Shown here: one piece after another, positions 39,401-50,373 of the stretch | Layout: each line of letters opens with the position of its first letter | Numbering within the stretch: position 1 is the first letter of the stretch | Assembly (NCBI RefSeq): GCF_028453695.1 | Contig: NC_135777.1 | Coordinates: 19,085,714-19,149,713, forward strand | Origin: Augochlora pura | Taxonomy: Eukaryota; Arthropoda; Insecta; Hymenoptera; Halictidae | Reading direction: 5' to 3' | DNA length: 64,000 nt | Made by a program: the position numbers and the translations under genes | The notes under the pieces: generated by a model | Database searches by the model: none | The model's input: only the letters and a program-made list of their open reading frames with translations | Told to the model about the DNA's origin: nothing

Positions 39401-40289
39401 TGCTAAACAAATGATTGAACATTACTGTAACGTCAGCGGAAGCGTCTGTCTTCTTTAATTAAATCCTGATTATCATTCTATCGTTTTAGAGAGCGTACCC
39501 CTCAACCGGCGTTCGTGTTCTCGTTATGTGCCCCGGTGTCACAAACACTTGCCTGTTCGATACCATGGAGCAAACTAAGTTTGAGTTCATCGAAAGCGGG
39601 GATTTAAGGCAACTCATAGATACTCTGCCCCAACAGGAGTAAGTAACAATTTGAGACGTTGACTGCTGTGGATGTCATCGAATCCGAAAAATAAGACAAG
39701 CGTCGTTGCAAAGCAGAGACTTGAGAAAATTGCGTTGACAACAAGAGCGAGTAAAAAATATACAGGGTGATCCATAAGAATCTTTCTGTTACTCCCGGAA
39801 GGAGGTGATTCCTTAAGTAATTCGAAGTTACTTTTTCCTTAGCGAAAATGTTCGTTGCGAATGCGTCAACGAGTTACTAACGAAAAAATACGGACCAATC
39901 AGAGAACGAGTACGGCTGTTCTCTAATTGGCGCTGTTCGTTAATAACTCGTTAACAAAGTCGCGGAGAACATTTTCAGTGAAGGAAAGGTAATTTCAATT
40001 AGCCATAGGAATCATCCCTTCAAGCGATTCGAAATCTTTTGAAACACCCTGTATACAATAAGTTGATGGCACATTTTTGGATTCAGCAGTCGATGTTCTA
40101 AATACTTGCCGATGTTTTTAACATTTACTGATCGTTTCTGTTTTTGTTTCTAGGCCCGAGAACGTGGCGGAGGCAATGGTATTACTCATCCAGAAGGGCA
40201 AGAACGGATCTGTGTGGGTCAGCGAAGGTGGCCAACCACCATTCGGTGCTGAATTTGTTCCATACAAGAAAGTAGAACTTAACTTGTAA
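36500..40289 (+). CDS. SDR D: HPGD-like, catalytically complete
   Basis: Six exons: 36500-36595, 37357-37483, 37872-37978, 38873-39046, 39490-39638 and 40154-40289. They total 789 nt (262 aa). TGAASGIG is at residues 13-20, an acidic residue follows strand 2 (ILDLP), and NNAG is present. The catalytic Asn109, Ser140, Tyr153 and Lys157 (YCSSK) are all there, and the CPG loop is intact. This should be an active NAD+-dependent alcohol dehydrogenase; the substrate is not readable. The ATG has a strong context (ACCATGG). Intron 1 contains a 100-N gap flanked by two copies of the same ~250 bases. Intron 3 contains a 19-bp minisatellite, and intron 5 a TA-flanked inverted-repeat element. AATAAA at 40368-40373, 79 bases after the stop, is a good poly(A) candidate. 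Confidence 0.92.
36763..37365. repeat. Near-identical intron duplication around an assembly gap
   Basis: Bases 36763-37013 and 37114-37365 are the same ~250-base sequence with about five differences (one 1-base indel and four substitutions). Both copies end in TTTCAGACTGTCGCC, the 3' splice site plus the first nine bases of SDR D exon 2. Only the second copy continues into the exon; the first runs straight into the gap. This pattern is typical of two haplotypes placed side by side by an assembler, though a true local duplication is possible. Confidence 0.85.
37014..37113. other. Assembly gap (100 N)
   Basis: Exactly 100 N inside intron 1 of SDR D, separating the two copies of a duplicated intron segment. 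The true length is unknown. Confidence 0.99.
38401..38552. repeat. 19-bp minisatellite, eight units
   Basis: Eight consecutive 19-base units of the form GAAATTATATAGATTAACA, with one to three changes in some units, lie in intron 3 of SDR D. Confidence 0.92.
39759..40055. mobile_element. TA-flanked terminal-inverted-repeat element
   Basis: The segment begins TATACAGGGTGATCC and ends GAAACACCCTGTATA, so its ends are inverted repeats (TATACAGGGTG paired with CACCCTGTATA). The interior also folds back: GAAAATGTTC near the left arm pairs with GAACATTTTC near the right arm, and CCAATCAGAGAAC with GTTCTCTAATTGG near the centre. There is no coding capacity. ACAGGGTG-type termini with TA flanks suit a Tc1/mariner-type non-autonomous element. 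It is inserted in intron 5 of SDR D. Confidence 0.75.
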
Positions 40290-41723
40290 GAAAAGATCTT
40301 AAAATGCCAAAGAAAAACTAATTGTAATTATAAAGAACTGCCTAGAATAGGTATTTTCACGTCTTTTAATAAATAACTTTTTTATATAAAAAAAAAACAG
40401 AGTTTTCTTTCTACCACTAACATTGTTCAATGACAGGACAGTTCCCTTTCTACTTTTTAGTGCCTTTCCTCTACATTATTGAAACTAATATTTGTAGTTA
40501 GAAAGAAGATGGCCGCATGCTTTCACTTTCGTGACATTGTCGCCCAAAATTTTAATCATTAATATTTCGTGTTAACTCTGGCTAAATTGCATTATTTTTT
40601 GGAGTCGTTCTGAACTGTTTTCATGATTTCTTTTTTGTAAACGCGTAATACAAATACTTAAATTTAAGATTTAAAATTTAAAATTTAAATCTCGATTTTG
40701 GCGAGTCCCACATCAATACTTCGAATATTTTTCATTATATGTAAATATTTTTCTGCATAGCTTTTGTTCCTCTCACGACATCGTTCATTTTACTAATAAG
40801 TCCCCCTCTCGAAACATATTGCAAAATAGAAAGAAGATGTTATAAAAACAGAAACTCTTCAACAACATTTCACGTTCACCAAATTATTTAGACATTTAAA
40901 TCTGAATGATTTCCACTACTTCCTCTCCTCTCCGCACTTCCTGCGAATGCTACCAACCCCGAGATCTGTCAAATTCAAATTCCCCAAAAAACGAAAAGTT
41001 GGCAGGAGGAGATCGCGATCCGCGTTTCCGTTTCAGCGCATGCGTCGGATCTGGAAAGATCAAGGGGCGAATTGTGTTGCAACGGAAGATCGACGAAGAT
41101 AGGGAACCGTTCTCCGCGAATCCGGGAAGCCATGGCGAGCGAGAGGTCGAAGATCGTGATACGAAAGCAAGCAATTCTACCCGTATCAATTGACAGAACG
41201 GTCTGCAGAAACAGCGGCGCGGTCAGTGACGACTTAGACGTTGTTTAATTGCATCGGGCGAATCGTTAAATTACGCGAAAGTTTTGCTCGTTGCAACCCG
41301 TTGAATTTCAGATCTCCGGACGCGTTTATCGTAAATGGGCGACAACTTAAACGGCGAATGTCCTCCGAAGCTGATTCAAAAGGAGACTCGAACATAGTAA
41401 ATCCTACCAAGCAGAATTTATCCCGAATTATTCGCTGAGCACCGTTGTTGCGAAGGTAAGAAAGTATAGTAAATACTGTTCGAGAAATCATGCAAGTTCT
41501 TTTAAAGGTTCGCTGAAAAATAGGTTTTCGCTTATTAAAAATACTGCGAATGAAAGCGCGAACGAATTAAATTGTAGTTTTGATAGTTTTAAAGTTAAAG
41601 CGCTTTAAAATCGTCATAGACGCGTCTTTAGAACTGTATTTCCCGTTTTAGTGAATTAGTAAATATAAACAATTCCTCTATTTCGCAGATTTTCGAGGCG
41701 GAAGCAAGATATAAACCGGAAGC
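40290..41723. other. Spacer between SDR D and SDR E, with probable SDR E leader exons
   Basis: It holds the SDR D 3' UTR (AATAAA at 40368-40373) and AT-rich spacer to about 40900. From about 41200 a spliced leader for SDR E is plausible. A GTAAG donor follows 41455 (CGAAG, then GTAAGA), and a TTTCGCAG acceptor ends at 41688, giving a second leader exon 41689-41723 directly before the start codon. This is inferred from splice-site form only. Confidence 0.4.
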
Positions 41724-43746
41724 ATGCAGATCAAGGATAAAAGAGCGATCGTGACAGGAGCTGCGAGTGGTCTAGGTATGACTGTTAGCAGGGAATTGCT
41801 GCGAAATGGTGTATCTGTAAGTAATCTTTGCTTTAACGATCATTTCGACGTATCTGACGATCAGCTGGTTAATATTTGTGGTGTTTCAGACAGTAGCGAT
41901 GATCGATATTCGCGAAGTCGCCGGAATAGAAGCCACGAATGCATTGAACGCGGAGTTTGGACGGAATCGAGCAATTTTCTTCTGCTGTGACGTCACAAAT
42001 AATTCTGAATTCGATAGTAATTATGAAATTAGATAGTCATTTACTTTAATTAAATAGTTATAGTTGAGAGATAGCTTGGTTATCCTGATTTGCGATTTTC
42101 TTTCGTTTGTTACAGACACATTCAAGAAAGCTGTCACCGCACTCGGCGGCCTGGAGATTCTAGTAAACAATGCTAGCGTGATTAATGAGAACGACTTCTC
42201 GAAAGCCATTGACGTAAACGTGGTAAGAGAGGGAAGCATACTTTGACTAATTCTAGCATTGCTCGGCATCCTCTAGCATTTTACTATCACGAGGATTGTA
42301 CATAGAAGAAAATATAAAAAACGTTACACTATTCTATCAAAAACTTTGCAATAGTAGTAACAAATCGTTGAAAAACTCCGACAATCTCATCCACAACCAT
42401 CAAATTATTATGACTAGTATAATGCAACAAGTTCTTCCAAAATTATAATTTAAAATAAGATTACCAAGTATCTTTCGTTTCACCTGTAATTAACTTATCG
42501 AGTAAGACATATTAAAATTTTTGATCGTTTCATTTTTTAATTTTTTACTACAAAAATTTGATATATCTTATTCGGTAAATTAATTACCATGTCATGGAAA
42601 CGATCGTAATGTAATAAGCAAATCTCCAAAATGAAGGGGTCGATTTCTTTCGTAAACATTAGTTCATTTTCATGCACAAATAAGTGCGCGACGAGATACC
42701 GCAACACTGTGACGGTGATTAGAAAGTATTTTCGAAGATTGCACGCCGACGCTACGTCACCGTGGTTTGTTATAACGAGGTCAATCCGTTGCAGACAGCT
42801 GTGATACGCGGCACGCTTCTAGGAATACAACAAATGCAAAAGGACGCCGGCGGCAAGGGAGGTGTTATCGTTAATATTTCGTCTGTGGCTGGTCTGGACT
42901 CGTTAACGCCGCTGCCGGTGTATTCTGCAACGAAGCACGCAGTGGTCAGCTTTAGTCGTTCTTTCGCAGTAAGTCTAATCTTTTCTTTGAAGCATTGTTT
43001 ACCTTTTATTTTTAACGTAGCCCGTTTTACATTTCTATTTGATATTTGAAAGAACCGTGAATAATAATTGAACGTATTTGTGTGTAGCAACCTTATCACT
43101 ACAAAAGGACGGGTGTGAGGATTATAGTAATGTGTCGTGATGTCGAGCAGTCTTCGGATGACCTGCCAGAAGGACACAGGTATCAGTCGCAAAAGTAAGC
43201 ATAACAGACAAACTAATTAACACGCTTTACAGATACACTACTGCCAAAGTAATAATTATCAAAGTAACAATTTCACACATTTCTCTAAGCTAATTCTCCT
43301 ATTTTATGTATTAATAATGACAACAAAGCGTGTCAAACAAAAAACAAAATTTAAGGATACTGTTATTTAGTGCCGTGCCTGTATACTCTAAAAATTGTTT
43401 CAAAATTTTTTATATAGCGTACTGATAGCAATAATAATTTATTATATTTATGCACCCTTCTCTACGTGTCAATTTCTATACTTTCTTTTTCTTAATACGA
43501 ATATTCGAATTATTAACTCCAGATAGATTCCTGTTAACTGGCTAATTTGTAACCTTAAATACCGTTGCTAATTTGTCAAATCTGTCTGCCAGAGTGGAGA
43601 GTATCGCCCACGGAGTGGTCTACGCGATTAGGTGCGCCCGTAACGGAAGCATTTGGATCGGCGAGGGTGGGAAGCCAGTCTACGAAATTCAATTGCCCGA
43701 CACTCTGCCGATAAAGTCATACGAATTCTCGGCCGATGAAAATTAA
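41724..43746 (+). CDS. SDR E: HPGD-like with tetrad kept but truncated substrate-loop exon
   Basis: Six exons: 41724-41816, 41890-42016, 42116-42222, 42795-42968, 43088-43194 and 43593-43746. They total 762 nt (253 aa). TGAASGLG is at residues 11-18, an acidic residue follows strand 2 (MIDIR), NNAG is changed to NNAS, and Asn108, Ser139, Tyr152 and Lys156 (YSATK) are kept. Exon 5 is only 107 nt versus 146-158 nt in the paralogs, and the conserved CPG motif reads CRD. Most of the flexible substrate lid is therefore missing, while the final NG-SIWIGEGGKP block remains. A reductase or dehydrogenase fold with an open or altered active site is expected. ATTAAA at 43793-43798 is a candidate poly(A) signal. 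The longer C-terminal exon ends in an acidic segment. Confidence 0.87.
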
Positions 43747-46700
43747 AAACGAACCGGGAGAATATTGAAACGTGAAAATTGTTGTAACTACAATTAAAGT
43801 ATTATTATCGTAATTCGTGATCCGTGATTTGTGATATTTACAGTAATCGTAATGTAAATTCGTTTCGGTGGAAATAATAATACATAAATTTGTGTACGAT
43901 CAAATTTAATTGCCAATATTTTCACCATTCCTTGACGTCCCAATGAAATTCATTGACCTCAAACCATCCCAATCTTCGTCGATAATGTTAATTGTATTTT
44001 ATCTACGTTTAATCTACAACGTTCATTATATATGTTCAACAATTCTCAATACTACACTGCGGATCCGATGTATTTTCGAAAATGTACCAGACACAGATAA
44101 ACCAAAATTTGAATAAAGATTAATCTAAACTTTCACACGTCATTCCCGTCGCAATCGAATAAAATGAAATATTTTTAGTCGTTGTAATAACAAAAACTTA
44201 GATTACCGTTCCCAACGAAGTCCGACAAAACAAAACTTCGCCGAAGTTAAATCTTATCGAATCTGAAAGACACCACGAATCTTGGTGGGGTCACAGAATT
44301 TTTTGTCGGACCCCAAGCACTATGATATCGTGGACCACCGAAGACTCGATTACGCCAAAAACCGAAACTTTAATTCCTTATCTTTTATCGGCCGGCTAAA
44401 GAGGCGTGGAAAAACGGCATTAGAGTTGAAAGGTTGTTGACGTTTCCCCTTTTCTTTTTTTCAGCTTTTAGCTCGGATCACACGCATGAAAAACGCGCGT
44501 CGCCATACTGTCCTCCGTGTACGAGTGCGTTCACATCGGTTCGCGTGACGATGTGTGTAGAATAGTTCGCGAATCGACAAGCTGCGTGTACACAAAACTT
44601 CATAATCAGCTCGGACAAACGATAACCCGGTAACATCCCGTTTAGCATCTATGAGGAGCTTGCCGAGAATTGAGAGTGAACGAGAGAAAAAATATTTATC
44701 GCTTAGAAACGTGCAGAAAAATGTGAGTATTGCGAGGAAATTTTAGACAACGAATAAATTGATCGATTCTTTGCACTTTGAAATGTCTGTGCAGAAAAAT
44801 TGCATTTTGCATAAAGATCTACAATGAAATTATCAAGAATTTAGGTACTGATTAAAAATAACTACTTTCTCGTTTACGCGATACGTATATCAATTGTTTT
44901 GACTCGTGGAATGTAATTTGTATACAATCGTGCTTTCACAGATCTCTATGGACAAATATTATGTCTTCGAAAGGTGATATAGATTCGTGATATCTCCGCG
45001 CAATTATCGTAGTAATTAATACACTTGGAATCTCGATGTTCTTATTCACGAGGAAATTGTATACAACGATGCTCGGCGATATTCGCTAGATCATCGGGGT
45101 TATTAAAGTCTGAAACGATAACGATATTCAGGGCGGCACTTTGAACAATTGCTCCAATTGTCTCCCCCTTTCTGCGGCTGTCTATACGAGACGACTGTAT
45201 CGCGTGTTGCCGTATCTGTCGCTAATTTATAAAGTCTTAAATTGCACAGCAACCTTTACCATATTTTATTATTTGGCAACTGATAAACCCGTGTTATTGT
45301 CGAAGAAGGGCATTGAAGAAATTAGATTTCCGTCGAATTGTTGTGCCGAAGTTCGTGATTATCGTAAGAAAAAGGATGACGTTGAATGCGAATGATCGAT
45401 GGGCATCGACACGAGCGCACGGTCGGTAGCTATTGCGAGTCTGCAACAATGTGCCGCCAATCAGTAAAACACAACGAGGAACGCCTCGCTTGCTTCTATT
45501 CGAGCGTCGTGTCCGACGCCGAAGAGGTAAAGTTCATCGGCGAACAGGATCATGCCGGTTCGATATATCTCGCGTTGAAATGCATGGGTGCCCCTACATT
45601 TATTATGCCTGGCGTGTCTGACATTAAATGCATTTTTCCTTCGATAAGGGGAGACGGAGCACGAGCTGCGCGTACGTCGACTGCTTTATCAGCCCCGTGT
45701 GCCACACGACTCTCTGTGACTTATGTTTTTCACAGATTACTCAGCCCCGGCCGTCCCCGAGCCGTGCTTTCTGAAAAGAAAAATAGGTAAACGGCAGCCG
45801 GGGCATGCGCTAGCTATCTTCGCGGAAAGGTTAAGACAGACACGATAGACGCGGCCGAGATAGTTCTCGCCCGGATGCGCTATTTCTACCCGAATGCAGA
45901 ATGTATTTCCAATTATCTTCAAAAATAAAGAAGCAATGAAGATATATTTTTCTTCTAAAAAGTAGGCCGAATAAATGAGAAATAGTGTTAACCCTTTCTA
46001 CTCTAACAGCTAAAGAGAGGGAGAGAGAGAATTATCTGTTTCTATTCGAAAACGGTATGTATTGCCGCCAACTATCCACGAAAGTGGAATGAAAAGAAAA
46101 CACTTGACTCGACTGTAAATTCAAAAAACTAGGTCACATAAATGAGAAATAGGGTAAACACCTTGCGGTTTAATGGCACTTCTGTTACTGAGAATGAGCA
46201 TGAAACTGTCTTCACGCTGTTTTTATTTGTACCTAGTGCACGATAAATTTAACCAATTGATCGTTGCAAGATCTATGAAAAATTTGTAAATTAGTGTAAT
46301 TGTATTAAAATATATATAATTTAATAAAGAATATCAAATGTCAACGTTTTGTGTTATAACAAGTATACTTATTGAAAATAGCAACCTGGTTAAACGCGAC
46401 AGAATGAAGAAAATAATCTAGGTTCTATAATCATTACAGTACTTTTGCAACTAACGACACAAATGTCACAATTTCGACAGCGAAACTTGCGTGAAGCAAA
46501 ATTCTTCGAAATAACGCAACTTCTCTGATGCAACGATACTCCTCCTGGAATTGACAATATAAAAATCAATCTATCTGTAACTCATATGAAGCAATTTTTC
46601 AACGAAGGGTGTCTCCGACTGAATTTTTTGACTCGATAATATTATCGCCGTTGAACCAGCGATCTTCTCGGCTCCGATGTAAAAAAAACGAATTCGTTAG

Positions 46701-47594
46701 AAATTGATAAGAAAGAGTTAGATCTTGTCATTCACGATCATTGACGCATTTACGGTTTCTTTGTGCAGTTCCGCGTCGCCAGAGATCAGAGCAGATGAGT
46801 CAAGGAAAATGGGAAACCTCCTTGACCCGCGTTTCCCATGACGACATTTCGCGACAATCACGGAAGTCATGCATCTATCGTAATTCACAATCGGTGCATT
46901 TTTATCGGACGGTCGTTGCACCGTAACTCATTCGCGACACGTCATTCGACACGAGGATTTAATCGCCTATCGAAATCATACGACAGATACTTGGTAATAT
47001 GTAATTCTGACCTGCCTTGACCATTCTCGGCCATGTAGAATTATAAACTTACTGTTTATGAAAGAAATTGGTCGAAATCAAACGACGCGTTTGATTTTGC
47101 AATAAATTCTTTACTGCAGGTGGACACGTGTACAAAGTTTACTCGTACAAAATTGTACCAAAATTGAATAATGAATAATGAATGATATGTTGTGCTACCA
47201 TAAAAATCATCAAAGGTTAAATTTCGACTTATAGAAGAAAAAACGAAATTTTGTTCCTAAACAGCGAGTACAAATACTTATGGGACTGACCGTATAATGA
47301 AAGCCAGCGTAAAAAGCTCGCCATCTTGAGTTCGATATGTCCCGTTTTAATTTCTAAATTGACGTACAATAACGATACCGTGACGGACCGTGGCTGAATT
47401 AATTATTCTGAACGAAAGGGTTAATTAACACGTTATCGACCGTCCGTGGTGCGTCTATTGCGAGGGGAGGAGTGGGACGGTGCACGATCGCCCTCGGTTA
47501 GTATCCGCGAAGCTGCGTGCGATAAAAATCCACGACGCGTCGCATCCGTATCGTCTTTTTCGACGCCAATCGCGATTCGATAGCTCCATACGCG
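43747..47594. other. 3.9-kb spacer between SDR E and SDR F
   Basis: No coding region could be supported. Short open frames around 45141-45790 overlap each other and show no motif or splice context. The spacer includes a 92-bp segment bounded by 11-base inverted repeats at 44220-44311. A CCCTTT-type sequence next to TTAA at about 45988 resembles one terminus of the window's MITE family, but I found no partner end. Confidence 0.45.
44220..44311. repeat. Short inverted-repeat element (92 bp)
   Basis: GTCCGACAAAA at 44220-44230 is perfectly inverted as TTTTGTCGGAC at 44301-44311. An internal palindrome-like ACTTCGCCGAAGT is also present. It could be a tiny MITE or a hairpin; there is no coding capacity. 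Confidence 0.55.
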
Positions 47595-47631
47595 TATAAA
47601 TACCACCGGCGAAGACTAGCCACGCTTCAGT
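47595..47631 (+). promoter_or_regulatory. TATA box and initiator of SDR F
   Basis: TATAAATA at 47595-47602 is followed at the proper distance by TCAGT at 47627-47631, the core of the arthropod initiator. A transcription start at about A47629 would leave a 75-base leader before the ATG at 47704. Confidence 0.6.
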
Positions 47632-47703
47632 ACGCCAAGAAGCGGTCACCCTCCTGCGCGAGTTCTCCCTCCTCGATAGAAGCTCTCCTCATTCCTTCCG
47701 TTC

Positions 47704-50373
47704 ATGGATCTGTGGGAAACGCTGGATAGAGAAATGGGTACGTTTGATCGTACCTTCAAAGAAAATGGTGCGATATATGAGAAAGAATAATGTGAATATC
47801 GATGCTTTCAAAGGAACACAAAGGAACATAGACCTGCAAAGGATGTGAAATGATTCAACGCTATTGCTCTCGAAGAAAACTGAGAGCCAGCTCAATAACG
47901 TTCTTATTGATCTTCTACCGGATCTTTGTATCTATTGTCATTTTTCTTTTTAATCGCGGACGACACTTGTCTATCGAACTTCAAGTATTGTTTCTCGATC
48001 GTTAATGGCGTCCGAAGATTTCTTCGCTTCTTTTATCGCGTTCCCGTTTCTCTGTTACGAGAACAAGTGCTAAATTCCCGTGAACTTTGCAGAGATCATA
48101 CCAAACGTCAGTCACAGACGCAGGCGATCGTCCGCGTCCGAGAAAGCGAAGGAAGTCGATGCGATCAAAGAGATCGTGTTCGGTAAAAATGTCCTTATCA
48201 CTGGAGGCGCCGCCGGATTGGGGCTCGCGTTTCTCAACCACTTTTTGAAGCACGGCGCGAATGTAAGTGACACTACAGTATTTCAAAGCATTGCCAACTA
48301 TTCGCTGAAATATTTAATTGTTCCTGTCTCCGGGCGATTTCAGAGGGTAATGATATTTGACATCGATGCTGAGGCTGGCAGGAGGATCGAAACGAGCGTC
48401 GAGAAGTCCTACGGCGAGAAGAAAGTCCATTTTATTCACGTCGACGTCTCTAATTACGGGCGTATGACTGGTAAGTCGCGCACATAATTACCGCGTCCGG
48501 TTCACGATAAGACAAAGTCGAGAAAAGTGATAACATTTGGTTACGGCTGAACGGATTCTTAAAACGTCAGAATGGTCATGTAATTGATGGTGATAACGAT
48601 AATACCGAGCTTCGATATAATGCAAACATAAATATTTTGTTAATTCGAAAAAATGGATGCGAGATTGTAAGTTGTCGTCAACTTCTTTTTTTTGTTCTTG
48701 CAACTGTTTAAATACCTCCTAGCATTAAATCCTTTATCTGCTCTCCGTTTACCTCTTAGTTTCAATTGAGCTTTATTAGTTACTAGAATGATCGTGACAG
48801 AATTCTTTAGATGCTCGGAAAATTCAATTTTCATTCGGTTTTTTTTCCATCCAGTGATCTTTTTGTTAATTAAGAATTAATTTCTGCAGATGCTTTCGAA
48901 GAAACGCTGAGGCTAATGAAGGAAATCAATATCGTCGTGAACAATGCGGGTATCTTGGACGAGCGAAGATGGGAAAAGGAAATAGCGGTGAACATTGTGA
49001 GTAACAAGAGAAATTTCCTTCGTCCTTTTATTGTTTATTGCTTTCGGCGCGACTCCACGATGAATATTTCAGGGAGGAATGATTTCCACCGCGATGCTGG
49101 CTGTGAAATATATGAGCAGAGACAGTGACGGACACGGCGGAGTGTTGGTGAACGTCAGCCAGCACATAGACATCAAGAGCACGGCGCAGCTTCCGGTTTA
49201 CACGGCCACGAAGCACGCCGTCATCGGTCTCTCGCAATCCCTTATGGTAAGCCGATTATTTACATATAACATTATACAATTCCACATCCGCGATGATAAT
49301 TGACGATGATACACACGGTACAAATAGATAATAATTATCTACTGAGGCTACAATCCTTATCAATATTATATGAGACGTAACTAGTGATCAGCACAGAGTT
49401 ATTAATTTCAAACTCAACTTCTGGGATCCATCAATATTTCTAAATTATCAAAATAACGGAGTGCATTGGTCTATGTTTTCTTCTACTTCTGAACTTATTG
49501 AAAAGATAGAATTAACAAAAGAATATGAATAAAACAATTAATAGGAGTAAGAGAAAATTTAAGGAGTAAAACAAATCACTGGAATACTTTCTGATACTTC
49601 GAACGACAAAAATGACGATGAAGATTGCCTTAACCATACAAATCAGTGTGAAACGTTTACATCCTGAACTTAATAAAAAGACAAACATTTATACACTAAC
49701 ATTTTTTTTTATATACGAGTTTTATCGTTGTATCGGCTTTATCCTTCATAACACTATTTCCACATGAAATACATAAAAGTTACAATGCTAGACAATCCAT
49801 CTAACTTACTGAATACTTCTCGCCGGGGGGATGCAACATAAACATTGTGTTAACCCGCCTTAGTGCACAATAATTTTCAAATAAATCCGGATCCGTTTCA
49901 GAACTCTTATCAGTACGAGAAGACCGGTATCCGCGTGATAACACTGTGCCCCGGGTTAACAGAGACAGCACTCACGGTGGATAGCCCGAACAAGTTACTG
50001 TCGAGAGTGATGAAGGCGGACTTCGTGAAGAATCTCGATCAGTTGTCGATACAGACGTGAGTATGATTATCTCGTACATCATTTCTGTCCTGCCACGTCT
50101 TCCTTAGCTAACCCTAACTGTTTCGCTTTTCGTTGTAGGCCGTACGTGGTGGCGCAAGGTCTGATGTCGATTCTTAGGCACGGAGAGTCCGGTAGTATAT
50201 GGGTCGTGGAGAACGGTAGCAATCCATACGAGGTCTGTGTTCCGAATCCGCGCACTTTGCGCCGCACATACAAGAATAACTTTATGTTCGTTGAAACGAA
50301 GCCGCAGAGCAGAGGTCGTCCGATAAGAGAAGTCTGCGATAACACGCGAACAGGTCTGGCGAGCTGCGCTTGA
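47704..50373 (+). CDS. SDR F: HPGD-like with catalytic Ser replaced by Gln, extended at both ends
   Basis: Seven exons: 47704-47737, 48093-48262, 48344-48470, 48890-48996, 49073-49246, 49902-50056 and 50139-50373. They total 1002 nt (333 aa). A tiny first exon encodes only about 11 residues (MDLWETLDREM) and precedes a basic linker (HRRRRSS) before the Rossmann fold (TGGAAGLG). An acidic residue follows strand 2 (IFDID), and NNAG, Asn145, Tyr189 and Lys193 (YTATK) are kept. Position 176 is Gln (NVSQ) where SDRs have the catalytic Ser. The CPG loop is intact, and the last exon adds a ~40-residue Arg/Lys-rich tail after the usual end. By family knowledge, Ser loss strongly impairs catalysis. 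The first exon is supported by a TATA box and initiator just upstream and by phase agreement. AATAAA at about 50998 is a possible poly(A) signal. Confidence 0.85.

Noticed and set aside
45988..46170. Possible fourth TTAA-CCCTTT MITE copy
   Set aside because: Only one terminus is present; the candidate right end lacks GGGTTAA, so the element boundary is not supported.
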